From NCBI GenBank assembly GCA_030068075.1, contig JAINVK010000882.1, positions 591,001-655,000 on the forward strand: 64,000 nucleotides of DNA, given 5' to 3'. The first letter of the stretch is position 1. Every line of letters begins with the position of its first letter. The notes beneath the pieces are model-generated. The model was not told the DNA's origin and did no database searches. It worked only from the letters and a program-made list of their open reading frames with translations. Of this stretch, positions 44,240 through 55,534 are shown piece after piece. This DNA is from Paguma larvata. Lineage: Eukaryota > Chordata > Mammalia > Carnivora > Viverridae. Both the position numbers and the translations under genes were made by a program.

Positions 44240-45195
44240 GGGGCCCCTGCCCCGACCCTGGGCGGTTGGTCTTGCCCGTTCCCAGCCCCACCGAGCCACC
44301 ACGATGGCTTTCAGTGACCGAGCAGTTTGGGGGTAGGGAGGGCGTCTGCCTGGAGAGACCCTCACCAGGCAAGGCGCCCCCACTCCAGCCTCAGACCCGT
44401 CGTCAGAGGGGATGGCTGGGGCCCTGGGAGTCCCCCGGGGGACCCAGCCCAGGCTCCCCTGCTCCCACCTTCAGGAAAGGCCGGGCAGGGTCTGGGCCCA
44501 CAGAGAGAGCTTCCTGCCGGAGCCCCCAGCCCCCGGGCTAGCAGCCCCCCTGCGCCTCTCTCATCCAGCCAGTATATGTTTCCCAGTCACACTGTGCACC
44601 AGACACACAGACAAGGGAGAGGGAGAGGCAGGCAGGGAGGGCCTCATGGGGGAGGGGTCGGATGACGAGCTTGGGTCCAGCGCCCTGCAGGCCCGTGCAG
44701 ACACAAGTCCACCCGAGCTGTCTCCCCCGTGCGGGGGCTATGGGGTCGCGTCACTGTGCTCCTGGCTGAACTCCAGCCCCTCCACCGGGGTCTCTCCTAG
44801 CGACCCATCCACCGAGGAGGCCAGAGGTGGGTCTTGACATAGCAGGGGAGGGAGTCCAAGACTCTCTGGGGCCCTCCAGTTCACCACACGGATGGGCGGT
44901 GGCCGGTCCCAAGCTGGCCACAGACACAGGATGGAATGAGGGGTCCTGACCCCCTGACACTCCAGGTCACACTCTGGCTAGCACCTCGCCTCGCCACCTG
45001 ACTCAGCCTCCGAGCTCCCTGGGACACTGCTGGGCTGGCTGCAGGCTGGGCACCGAGGACTCCGGAAGGTCACTTTTCCTGACCCTGTCCTCAGGGTGTC
45101 CAGAGTCAGGGGCTTTGTCTGCAGAGGGATCTAGGGATGAATCAGGGACTAGGAGCCCCTGACCCACGGGGCCCCTGTCACTTGCATCCTGGCCC
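44240..45195. other. Intergenic, GC-rich
   Basis: No gene or repeat was recognised here. Confidence 0.5.
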
Positions 45196-45197
45196 AG

Positions 45198-45313
45198 CCT
45201 GTGTGTGAGCGTGCCCTCTGTGCCCACCTGTGTGTGACCGTACCCACTATGCCCACCTGTGTGTGAGCGTGCCCTCTGTGCCCACCTGTGTGTGACCGTG
45301 ACCACTGTGCCTA
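45198..45313 (+). repeat. Minisatellite: four 29-bp units in ABAB order
   Basis: Units start CCTGTGTGTGA. Units 1 and 3 are identical (continuing GCGTGCCCTCTGTGCCCA). Units 2 and 4 share CCGT and CCCACTATG/ACCACTGTG-type ends and differ at a few sites. The pattern implies a 58-bp duplication of an earlier pair. Confidence 0.95.
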
Positions 45314-45509
45314 CCTGTGTCTACCTGGGCCTTATCTGATGGACCCACTGTGCCCTTCACGAGCCCACACAGACCCCTCTCGGTGGGAGACCGCGCCAGC
45401 CCAGCCTCTCCTCATCCCCTTTCCGAGGCCTTCCCTGCTGCTCTTGGCCTGGGGGGCTCCCATCCAAGCTGGCCGGCCGGCTCCTGCCCTGATCATGGTG
45501 TCCCGTCTC

Positions 45510-45575
45510 ACCGCAGCCTGAGATAAGGGCCCAGCTCAAAGCTGCTTTGTTCAGCCAACAAAAGGACATTTCTGC
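45510..45575. promoter_or_regulatory. Weak candidate element with GATA motif
   Basis: AGATAAGG, a strong GATA site, lies at 45521-45528. CTTTGTTC follows at 45545-45552 and AACAAAAGG just after. Motif evidence only. Confidence 0.25.
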
Positions 45576-46109
45576 GGCGCCCTGGGAGCCGGGCTGTGGG
45601 CCGCCCCGCATTGGGGAGGCCCCGGCCCGGCCCCAGCACCAGCTCGGGAAACTTTAGCCCAGCCCGGACTGGGCTGCAGGGGCTGGGGATGCACCTGCCA
45701 CAGGCTTCCCAGGCCCTCGCGCCCACGGGAGGTGTCTCCTTTCTGTGCCCTGGCCCTGCCCACGGCCACCGCCGTCCACGCCCCTCGGCTCCAGGGCCCA
45801 GAGCCTCCCACCTCCTCCACGGGGAGGGCCACCACCCGTGGGGTCGGAGACAGACACAGACGCGCTCCAGGAGCCGAACGTAGCTGACAGTCACCAGAGG
45901 GGTGGGGAGGGCCCACCTGAGCCTGGGCCTCGCCTTCGGCGCCCCCGCCCTGCCTCCTGGCCTTCGTCTCTGCTGTCCCCCCCCCCCCCCGCAGGTGCAC
46001 TTTCCCCACACCCTCCCCAGCTGACTCTGCCTTGGGGGCGCTGGGGACCCGAGGCGGTGCCCGGCGAGGGGCCGCAGTGGCACGCACGTCTTGTGCCGGA
46101 CGGGGGGTC

Positions 46110-46490
46110 CGTGGTATTTGTGGCGGGTGGAGTTGTGGCCCCCAAAACATGTCCACCCGAGACCTCAGGATGTGACCCCACCCGAACCAGGGTCTTTACA
46201 GATGTAATGAAGGGAAAGGTCTGGAAATGAGCTTCTCCCGGGTTAGGGTGGGCCCTGAATCCACGGAGAGGTGTCCTCAGAGGAGGGGAGACGCAGACCC
46301 TCTGCAGCAGGCTGTGGGAGGCGCAGGGACGCCGCCCTGAGGAGCCCGGGACACCCGACGCTGGGCGCTCCCCGGGGGCCTCCGGAGGGGGCCGGGCTCT
46401 GGCCACCAGACCGGAGAGAATGCAGTTCTATCGTTTCCAGCCCCCAGGTTGTGGAACTTTGTTGAGGCCCCAGGAAATGAACAGAGAATC
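46110..46490 (+). repeat. MaLR-like LTR remnant
   Basis: GTTGTGGCCCCCAAAACATG, CCTCAGGATGTGACCCC, GGGTCTTTACAGATGTAATG, TTAGGGTGGGCCCTGAATCC and GGTTGTGGAACTTTGTTG keep the expected order from end to end. No viral gene is present. Confidence 0.7.
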
Positions 46491-46499
46491 GTCAGATGC

Positions 46500-48180
46500 T
46501 CCCCCCGATGCGGGGATAGAGCGAGCCTCCTGGGCCTCCCGCACCCCAGCCCAGGCGTGTCGGCTTCCCAGACACCGGTCTCCCTCGGCAGAACGCTGTG
46601 TCCCCTTTTCCGTCTGCCCGAAGTGGCTGCCACCGTCCCTCTGGCCTGCCGTGCCCCGACCCGTCTCCAGGGGGTAGCTGGGGCTCAGGAGCCGGGCCAT
46701 AGCTCCACCTGCTCTGGTCCCCCCCCTCTGCTTGGGGTCTGCAGGCCCCCCCCAACTTCCTCCCTCCTTTCCGGTGGCCCTGACCACAATGAGCAGCCCC
46801 CGGGGGCATCCCTGCATTCACCCTTCCCCCAGGCTGGCTGGAGCCGGCCTTCCTTCCACCTCGCCCGCTGCTTCCCACGGGGGCGGGCGGCTGGCTTGGG
46901 GCTCCCCTGCGTGCCTTGGGTCACGGGGTCACAGGCCAGCCCAGCAGGAGCAGCCGGGGAGCCACGGTCCCCCTACTCACAGACCCATGGACGGTGAGCA
47001 GCCTGCTTACGGTCACACAGCTAGTGAGTGGCTGTCTGGGCCCGGTCACCGGGCCCCTGACTCACTTCCCATCGCGCCGTCTCTGCCCTGCCCCCATGGC
47101 CCCTCCAGGGAGCGGCGAGCAGGGCCGCTGGACGGGGCGACACCCGGTGCCCGCCACCCGAGCGGTTCAAGTTTTGGGCCCGTGTGCATCAGGCAAATCT
47201 ATCCGTTCTGGGGGCCCGGGGGCTTGCCTCTGCGGGGCAGGAGACGGACAGAGAGGGCACAGGCTGACAGGTCGGAGGCCAGCCTCGGCCCGTCCCGTGG
47301 AGGTGGGGTGGTGGGGCAGGGGTGCAGAGCAGGGCCCTTCTGGAAGGGGCAGGGAGATGGGTGGTGTGATTCCCTCCTGGGCCCGAACACCTTCCTGCCC
47401 GTTCCTGCTCTCAGCTCCTTCACGTGGGCGTTCATCCCTCGTGCCTCGAGTGTCTGCCCAGCACGCACCGCCAGTCAGGCCTCTGGGGCCCCTGGGAGGT
47501 CCCCTCGTGGGAGGCGGCAGGGCGGTGGGGTCCACGGAGGATGCCCGAAGGGGGCTGCTGCGGCCAGAGGAAGAGCAGGGGGAGGGCGGGGTGGTGCGGC
47601 CCGTCTCCTGGGCGGGGCCGGCGGTGCTGGGAAGGTGTCAGGAGGGCCCAAGCCCCACCAACTAGGGGGACGGCGGTGCAGGAGGCCCCCACCCCGCCCC
47701 ACGAACGGGGAGGGGAGGTCGGCCCAGGCGCTCGCTCCCTCGGGGGGCCCAGTGGGGCCCGCTCACATGCACGCGGCTCTCTCCCACGGTCTCCCAGGCG
47801 CGGGGTCGCACACACTGGTGCGCTTCGGCTGGGGTCAGGCAGGAAATGCCCGGTGGATGTTTACCCGGTGACATATGGGCTGTGTGCGTGGGACCCGAGG
47901 GTCCTGTTCTCAAGGACCCTGCCCAGACCCGGGGCCGCACTGGGGAGGGGTGCCTGTAGACGTCCCTGGGGAGCTGGCCCTGGCCCTTCCGTGCAGGGAG
48001 CAGGGCGGGTGGGGGGGTCCGGGCAGGTGCCTGTGCCTCCACCTCCCCACTGGGCCGCACAGAGCCTCACGGTCAGCTCCTGGGCCCCTCCCCCACCTGC
48101 CCCCCGACCAGGAGCCGGGACGGAGCCTCGTGGGGAGGCGGGCGAAGACAGGCGCGGTGCTCCTGGGAAGGAGAAAGCTC
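46500..48180. other. Intergenic, GC-rich
   Basis: No gene is recognised. A clear MIR core (TTACGGTCACACAGCTAGTG) lies at 46985-47045 in minus orientation. TTCCCACG, an RBPJ motif on the minus strand, is at 46872-46879. Long open frames here lack domains. Confidence 0.5.
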
Positions 48181-48184
48181 TCGG

Positions 48185-48405
48185 GTGCGCGTGTGCACGC
48201 AGGTGTGCCTTCGCCAGTGCACCAGCATCCCCGGGTGCACGTGAACATGACCTCGTGAGCACGGGTGACAGGTGTGTGCTTGTTGCGTGTGCGGCCCCCC
48301 CCACGTGCCAGTGTGAGCATGTGTGTCCTCGGGCATGTGTGTTTGTGGAGGGTCGTGTGCACGTGCGCGTTTGCACGTGTGTGGTTGCGTGTGCCGGGCA
48401 GGAAA
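48185..48405 (+). repeat. Irregular GT/GC alternating tract
   Basis: Imperfect runs of alternating purine and pyrimidine, such as GTGTGCACGTGCGCGTTTG and CACGTGTGTGG. This composition favours Z-DNA. No regular repeat unit. Confidence 0.7.
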
Positions 48406-48409
48406 GGGG

Positions 48410-51400
48410 TTGTGGTCGGGCTCCGTGGCCCAGGCCTGGAGGACACAGCACTCTGGCGGGCAGCACGGGGTGGCGCTAGGCCGGCAGTGTCCCCGGGGCA
48501 GAGGCAGGCACTCTGTGCCTCCTTGGTGACCCACGGGCCGGGCGGGGCCAGCACTGCCTCCACAGCGCCCGCACTCCGCGGTGACCACCAGGGTGACCCG
48601 CTGCGGAGAGGGAGGCCCGGGAAGGAGGGGGACGAGGGCGGAACGAGCAAGGCTGAGCCCGGAGGGAGGCCTGTGCTCCCCTAGCCCGGGTGGGGTCCGC
48701 CCTGGGGCCTCCCGGGTCCTCGGGACCCCCCATCTGAACAATGGCGTGGGCTCCGGTCTCTCTCTCCTAAGGCCCCGGTGCAGATCTGAGCCCTGCCAGG
48801 CCTCCCTGCACTCCCGGCAGACATCCCCCCACCCAGCCACTTCCTCCTGCCTCCCCCCAGGCCACAGTCCCAACATCTGGTTGGTGTTTCCAGAAGGGTG
48901 GGGGTGGGGGTCCGATCTGCGGGAACAGTGTGGGAGTCCGGCTGTGAGAACAGAATCGGGGGCGGAGTCCAGTCCCTCCAGAGGAGGGTGGGGGAGACCA
49001 GAGAGGCTGCTGAAAGGAGACGCAGGTGGGCGGCAGACTACCTCCCCAGGCTCTTTCAGGGTGCCCCCTCACGCCACCTAGGTCCCCAATCTCCAGATAG
49101 CACTTGGTGGGTGGCAGTCACTAACGGTCACAGGCCCGGCCCAGTCTGGCCCACTGCCTGTGGGGCTCCTGGCTGTCAGTCCACCTCCTCCGGCCTCAGT
49201 TTCCCTTTCTGTGAACGGGGATGACTTTGCTGGGCTATAGGGAAGGCCGGCCCCTGTCCAGCCCGCAGGGACCCTCCGCGAGGCCGCCCGTCTCCCATGC
49301 ATGGACCCTGCTCCTGGCCCGTCCGCTTAGCCCCGGCCCGTATTCCTAGAGGCTGCAGGGGAACCGTGGCCGTCGGCCACAGAGGACGCGCCGGGGCGGG
49401 CTGGCCCGCTGCCAGGCAGGTGGGCGCGAAGGCAGTGGGGGGCTCGGGACCGCCTGCACGGATCCGTCTGCTCCAGGAGTCTTGGAAGCGGGCGCCGGGG
49501 CTCTGGCGGCCCCCCACGCCCACCCCACCCCCAGCCTGACGGCGGCTCCGGGGGGTGGCTCACCTCCCGTGCTCAGCCCTTCCGGGTGAGGTCATGGGAA
49601 AAACTTGCCACAGACGCGCTCCCCCAGCCCACGGTCCCCATAGCCACCCACGGGTTCAGCGTGGCTCCTCCCAGCAGCGGGCCGGGGTCCCCGCCTCCCT
49701 CCGGGTCCCAGGGTCCCAGCCCAGCCCCCTCCCTCCCCAGTTAGGAACCGGCTCGGGGCACGTTTCCGGGTTCAGACTCCACACTTGGGCTTATCTTTAG
49801 CTGTGGCTTTGATTTGTTGTGCTTTTAAGTCCCTCCCCCCACTCGGAGAGTCGGCTCAGGAAAGCAGTTCCCCAGACGCCTGGAGCCGAGGAGACCGGCC
49901 GGAAGGGGACAATTAAATTCAGGGCAGAAAGAGTTAACAGGAGCCCCCCCCCCCCCAGCTGCTCCACAATTAATGCCCCAGGAAATAAACAAGAGAAGCT
50001 GTTTCCATTTGTCCTCGAAAAATACAAGGATTTCCTCTCCTGCGGGTCTGGTCTGCCCCCCAAGGCCCCTTTGAACCCCAGAAGGTCAGGGCAAGAAACA
50101 GGCCCTGGGGTGGGCAAGGGGCTTCCCTGAGCAGCCCCTCATCGCGCTCCCAGCCGTCTGTCCCCCTCAGAACCTGCAGCTGGACAGGGGTCCCGCAGGG
50201 TCCCCGGAAGGACACAGGGTGCACCCACCCACAGAGAGGCGAGCCGGAGCCTCACGGCCTGGGGTGAAGGTAGCTCCTGTCCTCACTCACGCACTTGTTC
50301 GCAGAGGACGGAGTGTGTGCAGGTGTGGCTCTGTTCTGAGCGGTTCATCACACGTGCCTGAGACCCACGCTTTGGGCGCAGCACATGTGGCCAGGAAAGG
50401 CCCCTTGAGACCTAAGTGCCCAGAGGAGCAGGGGCGGAGCTGTCTGTATCAGACACAGCTTGTGCAAAGGTCCTGTGGCCGGAGGGTGCTCGGTGCCTCC
50501 AAGAAACAGAAAGGGAGCAAGGCTATGGGGGAGATGGGGGCTGATGCGGGACCAAGTCATCATGGCCCCGGCAGCGTCTCTCATGCAAGTTTAGCCGGGC
50601 CACAAGCAGGCGCTGGGATCCTGGCCCTATTGGTGTGGAGGCTATAAGCAGAAGGTGCTGTGGTTTGTGATGATTTTTCAGGAGCTCACCTTCGTTGTCA
50701 TAGGCGTCAGGGCAGGAAAGGGGTCAGCAGGGCCCCGGTTTCTGGGGCTCTACCTGCTGAGATGAGCTGGCGAGGTGGCGGTGCCCAGGGGAAGAGGGCT
50801 GCTGGGAAGGGTGGCCCCCTGGGGAGCTTCCGGCCGGAGGGGAGGGGGATTGTCTGAGAACTGGGCCCTGCAGCCAGTCCCCCAGGAGAGGGGGCCACCT
50901 GGGGACCCAGACGAGCTGCTGCCGGGGAGGGGGGCGCTGGAGGAGAGGAAGGGGAGACTGTGGGCGGGTGCTCTGGGGACCCCCTGGCCACCCTGGGCTT
51001 CGCATCCTCACCTGGAAAGTGGGGACTGTGACAGCGCCTCTCCCCAGGGTTGCACTGCTGAGTGAGGCAACAATGTACCCATCTAGTGGGTTCCAGGCGG
51101 CTGTAGAGGGGCCTCCCGGTGAGGCCTGGGTCGGCAGCCTCCAGGAAGGCCTCCTGGATCGCCTTCTCTTGCCTGCTGACTCACGACCGGTCCGCATCCT
51201 AGCCCTTTGCTGCGCCCACCTCTCCCTTCCTCTCCTGCCCTAACTCTGGGGCTCTGCCGTGTCCCCTCCCTTCTGTGGCTGGTGTCTGCATCCTGACTCT
51301 GTCCTCACAGAGGACACGGCGGGCCTGGGAGAGACAGAGTCATGCGGCCAGAGAGGGCACCGCGTGGCCTGTCCTGGAAGCCCCGGGGCGAGAGCTTCGC

Positions 51401-53355
51401 ACCGTCCCTCTGCTCCTGCTCCCTGTGCACGGAGGCCTTGCCACCTTTGGCTGTCCCTCCTGTCCCGGCGTCCCCTCTGTCCCTGCCCTCCCTGCTGTGT
51501 GCATCCTGGTCTCGGGTCTGCTCCTGAGAGGACCCGCGCTGGCTCCGGGAGGGGGAGCTCAGAACGGGGTCTGGAGCTGAGCTGAAGAGCCTCCCCGCCA
51601 GTGCCGAGAGGAGGGTGACAGCCCCGCCCCCCACCTCGGGGGTCTGTCTGCCCTGCACCGGCACCTGGGAGCCATGTGGGGATCGAGGCACAGCTGGGTC
51701 ATGTCTGTGACTGGGTCAGCCTGACCTCCCCTCCGCCCACGGGGCACTCTCTGTCATGGCCGGTGCTGGGGCCGGGCGACTCGGGGCTCCAGGATCAGAG
51801 TGAGAGTCGGGCATGACAGGGGACGGAGGCACAGCAAGTCCCTGGGGGAAGAGTCAGGGCTCTGCCCCGGAAAGAGGGGACTTTGTGACCTGGAGTGGGG
51901 GTGTCTGAGGAGAGGGCACTCCCAGAAGTGGCCCCTTCCCCGTGCCCGGGCACCGAGCAGAGGCAGTGTGGACAGGTGCCCCACAGGACCCGTCTTCCCC
52001 CATCTCCAGGTCGGTCCCTGCGCCGGCCGCAGCCGGAGAGAAGGGCCTGGGCACGGAGACACCACGCGACCCACCGACACCTCCCACCGACCCGGGGACC
52101 TGGAGGAGGCCGGGTGAAGGCCGGGGGCTGTGCAAAGAAGTCTGGAGAGGGAGACTCTCTTTCTATAGGGATTCTGTCTCCCGGTTCCGGATTTTACCCT
52201 GGAGCTGGTTCTGGGGCCCAGCTCACGTCGGCCACGGGCAGAGGCCGCACAGGCGGGCGTCAGAAGGGGAGCTCTGAGGAGGCCGGACGACCCTCCGTGC
52301 AGCGTCCCTGCGTCCCCAGCGAGCGGGGACCCCCAGCTAGCCAGGCCGGGGAGGCGGGAAAGAGCAGGTATCGCCCAGCTGAGCTGCACTGTGGCTGCCG
52401 GTCCCTACGGTGGCCACTATCAGAGGGCAGAGGCAAGGCAGGCACGGGTGGCCCTGAGGAGCAACAGAGCCGGAATGGCAAGCAGGGGACCTGCCCCAGG
52501 GAGCACTCGAGTTCTCGGGCCAGTTGGCCTGAGGGTGAGGCCGGTGAGGCCCAGGGACGGGCAGCCAGCTCGGGGTCACCCTGGCCAAGCAGCGACATGC
52601 TGACCCCAGCCCCCGACACTGACGCTTCTCACTGGACGCGGGGTCCGGGCTGCCTGTCGGGCCCAGAGCCACTCCAAGGGGAGGACGGGCCCCCCGGAAG
52701 AAGGACCCTGTAAGTTATGCAGGAACATGGCAGGTCCCCGGGCTTCCTGGAGGGACCCGGGGCTGTGTCCCCGAGGACCCGGGCGCTGGAGGAGGGTCAG
52801 GGGCCACGTGGGACAGGCGCGGCCCCCTCCACCAAAGCAGTGACACAGAAGCGGACGTGAGGGGAGACGCTGCAAGTTCATGCCACCCTCCGAGGTTCGA
52901 AGGGGACAGAGGTGGTGTCCTGTGGCCCCTGGGGAGCTGCTGCAGATCTAACCCAGCGGCGGCCGGGGTCACGGCCGCTCTGCCCAAGTGGCGTCTTTGC
53001 TGAAACGACCAGCTCGGTACCTGCTCCGCGTCTTCACGCTCCCCGTGGATCCCGCCAGCTCCGCGGGGAGCCGACGGCGGCTCTCGGGCACGACGGGCCC
53101 AGGGCTACAGGAGCAACCTGCCGTGACTACTGAGGGCCTGAGGCACCTGCTCTGTCGGGCCGAGGCACGGAACATTCCGGAACCCGCTGTGGTGAGGACG
53201 TCAGGGGAATCTGCTGGGACGACCGGAGGTGGCAGGTGATAAGCTGAGAAGCCCCGCGGAGACGTCCAGCGGCTTCTCCCTCGGGGGCGGTCGGCAGGGG
53301 CCCGTGGCCTGGGGTGCAACGGCAGAGACTCGGGTCGGCCCAGCGGGGCTCCTCC
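48410..53355. other. Intergenic, GC-rich
   Basis: Nearly 5 kb without a recognised gene. MIR remnants lie at 49171-49240 and 51003-51075, both in plus orientation. The unique patch 49785-50040 is listed separately. Confidence 0.5.
49785..50040. promoter_or_regulatory. Candidate distal regulatory element
   Basis: An AT-richer unique patch has TTATCT (GATA) at 49791-49796 and CTTTGAT (TCF/LEF) at 49807-49813. It also has GTTAAC at 49933-49938, ACAATTAATG at 49966-49975 and CGAAAAATACAAGG near 50016. It is about 31 kb upstream of NOTCH1. Function is inferred. Confidence 0.35.
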
Positions 53356-53407
53356 GAGGTCAGGAGTCCGGGTGTTTTGTTTTTTGTGTTTTTATATGTA
53401 TATATAT

Positions 53408-53607
53408 ATTTTTAAGTTTACTTATCTATTTTGAGAGAAAGAGAGCGAGTGGGGGAGGGGCAGAGAGAGGGAGACGGAATCCCAAGCAGGCTCCGCAGTG
53501 TCAGCACAGAGCCCGACCTGGGGCTCAAAACCATAAACCCGTGAGATCACGACCTGAGCCGAAACCAGGAGTCAGACGCTCAACCCACCGAGCCACCCAG
53601 ATGCCTC
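53408..53607 (-). repeat. Carnivore tRNA-Lys SINE, felid type
   Basis: Reversed copy: AAGTTTACTTATCTATTTTG tail, GA-rich stretch, CAGGCTCCGCAGTGTCAGC body and GAGCCACCCAGATGCCT head. It sits in the tail of the short SINE at 53617-53721. Confidence 0.9.
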
Positions 53608-53616
53608 TCGTGTCTT

Positions 53617-53721
53617 TTAAATAAGATTTTATTGTAGGTCCTCTCTACATCCAACATGGGACTCGAACTCACAACCCCGAGATCGAGAGTCGCAGGCTCC
53701 GCCTGCTGAGCCGGCCGGGCC
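53617..53721 (-). repeat. Short carnivore SINE
   Basis: Reversed copy: AAATAAGATTTTATTG tail, GACTCGAACTCACAACCCCG body and GCTGAGCCGGCCGGGCC head. Perfect 9-bp repeats TCAGGAGTC at 53360-53368 and 53722-53730 flank this SINE plus its nested partner and are its likely target duplications. Confidence 0.85.
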
Positions 53722-53919
53722 TCAGGAGTCGGGGCTGGAGCCGCGTGGCCATGAGAAAGCAGTGTGGTGCGCTGTTGGCCTCGGTGGGTCTGAGAGACTC
53801 TGCCGGGGGCCCTGAGCCTGTTGTTGGGGGACCCAGGGGACTGTCAGAGTTGAGCAGGGACCAAGCAAGAGGGGACAGCTCCGTGCAAGTCCCGACTGTG
53901 GGGCGAGCCGCCTGCAGCG

Positions 53920-54245
53920 GGCTGAGCAGGGTCCCCCCAAGCTCACGTCTACCCGGAACCTCAGAGAGCAACTACTTGGAAACAGGGTCCTTGCGAGGGT
54001 AACCGGTTCAGGATCTCGAGATGAGATCTTCCTGGATTGGGGTGGGCACTGCGTCCAGGCCAGGTGTCCTCAGAAGAGGAGAGACAGAGGCCCAGAGGGG
54101 AGGCCACGTGAGGATGGAGGCCAGGCAAGGCCGGGAACGGCCCCCCACACTGGATTTCAGATTCGAGGCCCCAGGGCCGGAGAGACACTTTCTGTTGCTT
54201 GCTGCCCCATTCGAGGTCCTTTGGGCCCCGGAGGACCCATACGGT
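53920..54245 (+). repeat. MaLR-like LTR remnant
   Basis: GTCCCCCCAAGCTCACGTC, ACTTGGAAACAGGGTCCTTG, GATTGGGGTGGGCACTGCGT, AGGTGTCCTCAGAAGAGGAG and GGCCACGTGAGGATGGAGG keep the family order. The right end is degraded. No viral gene is present. Confidence 0.7.
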
Positions 54246-54249
54246 GCTG

Positions 54250-54875
54250 ACCCCAGGAGTAACAGCCGCCTGCCTCAGTTTCCCCATCTGTACCGAGGGG
54301 TCTGGGGCGGGGCAGGTGGGTGGGCCCACGGGAGTGGACACACACCAGGGGACCTGTGTGTCCCTCGCTCCCCTCCCTGCTCCCCGGGTTTGCCCACAGG
54401 TGGAGGCCCAGGCCTGGGCAGGGGTGCGGGGTGGCCCGGGCAGGGGTGCAGGGTGGCCAGGGCACCTCCGGCGGCCACCCGCCTCCTGCCTCACCTCCCC
54501 ACCGCCCAGCAGCCTCCTACACCCCCCCCAGGCACTGCTTTCACTGCAGTCCCGGCCTCAGATGTGCCGCTGCGAGAGCCCCAACCAAGACCCTGGTCAC
54601 TGTCCCTCGCCCTTGAGGCCTCAGCACCTGCTCCGGGGAGCCCTTTCCTTCCTGTTCCCAGTGCCCATAATCCGTCCTCAGGGTCCCTCGTGTGTCCCTC
54701 CCGCTGGTCCGTGAGCCTGCCGTCCACGCTGGCATGCCGGGTGCCTCACTCGGAGCCGGTTGTTCGGTGAAGGGCCGTTCGCCCCGAGATCCCCCGAGGA
54801 TACAGAAGCTGGGCGCCCAGGCCGCCAGAAGACAGACGGAACTACGTGGCACGCAGGCTTCTGCGCGCTGAGCGT
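54250..54875. other. Intergenic, GC-rich
   Basis: A MIR end (CTGCCTCAGTTTCCCCATCT) lies at 54270-54290. Otherwise nothing was recognised. Confidence 0.5.
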
Positions 54876-54879
54876 GCGG

Positions 54880-55530
54880 TGGAAAGGCCGGACCGCGTAG
54901 AGAACGCCTGCAACTCAGCAACAAAACCAAACGCCGATTCCAGCGCAGGCCGAGGACCTGACAGACGCTCCTCTAAGGAAGATCTGCGAACGGCCCAGAA
55001 GCCCATGAAAGGCTGCTCGACCTCACTCGTCATCAGGGGACTCACGTCACAGCCACGGCGAGGCACCGCCTCGCGCCCGGCATCGCCGCGTCACCAGGAA
55101 CAGGCTAACAGGCGACGGCAAGTGTTGGCGAGCACGTGGCGGACGCGAGCCCTCGTGAGCTGTGGGGGGGCGGGGGGGGCGCAGGCGGGGTCGCCGCCGT
55201 GGTGGGCCTCATGCCGGCCCCTCGGACGGGCAGATGCAGCCCTGCCGTCGGGCCCCGCGAGCCTGCTTCTGGGCGCGCACACCCAGAAGAATGGGAAGCA
55301 GGGATTCGAACAGATATTTGCTTACCCGTGCGCACAACGGCTAGACCGCGGGAGGCGACCCGAGCGTCTGTCGGTTTAGGAGCGATTCAGTCACGTGTGC
55401 TCCATCCACACCGTGGACCGTCACTCGGACTTAAAGGGAGGGTGATCCCGGCACCTGCTGTGACGTGGACAAGAACCTGGCAGACGCCACACCCAAAGAC
55501 AGATGCACTTGCCGTGGGAACAGGCGGAGA
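54880..55530 (+). repeat. L1 ORF2 3' part, strongly GC-enriched
   Basis: The L1 order is readable: CAACTCAGCAACAAAACC, CTAAGGAAGATCTGCGAACG, CATGAAAGGCTGCTCGACCT, AAGTGTTGGCGAGCACGTGG, TTCTGGGCGCGCACACCCAG, GGGATTCGAACAGATATTTG and GACGTGGACAAGAACCTGGC. Many consensus A and T positions are C or G, and CpG is frequent. The reading frame is broken. Confidence 0.85.
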
Positions 55531-55534
55531 CCAT

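Noticed and set aside
43159..44541. A 460-codon open frame on the plus strand
   Set aside because: Low-complexity translation across a CpG-dense patch. No family resemblance, and the other frames in the same area are just as open.
45198..45313. Short regular repeats that might suggest a CRISPR array
   Set aside because: The units are contiguous with no spacers, and the genome is mammalian. This is a minisatellite.
46732..48479. Two overlapping open frames of about 350-380 codons on the plus strand
   Set aside because: They overlap in different frames, cross a MIR remnant and GT-rich sequence, and look like GC-driven chance frames.
55513..55520. Optimal RBPJ motif CGTGGGAA
   Set aside because: It lies at the degraded end of an L1 remnant with no supporting motifs. 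By rough base composition, two or three such 8-mers are expected in 64 kb on both strands.
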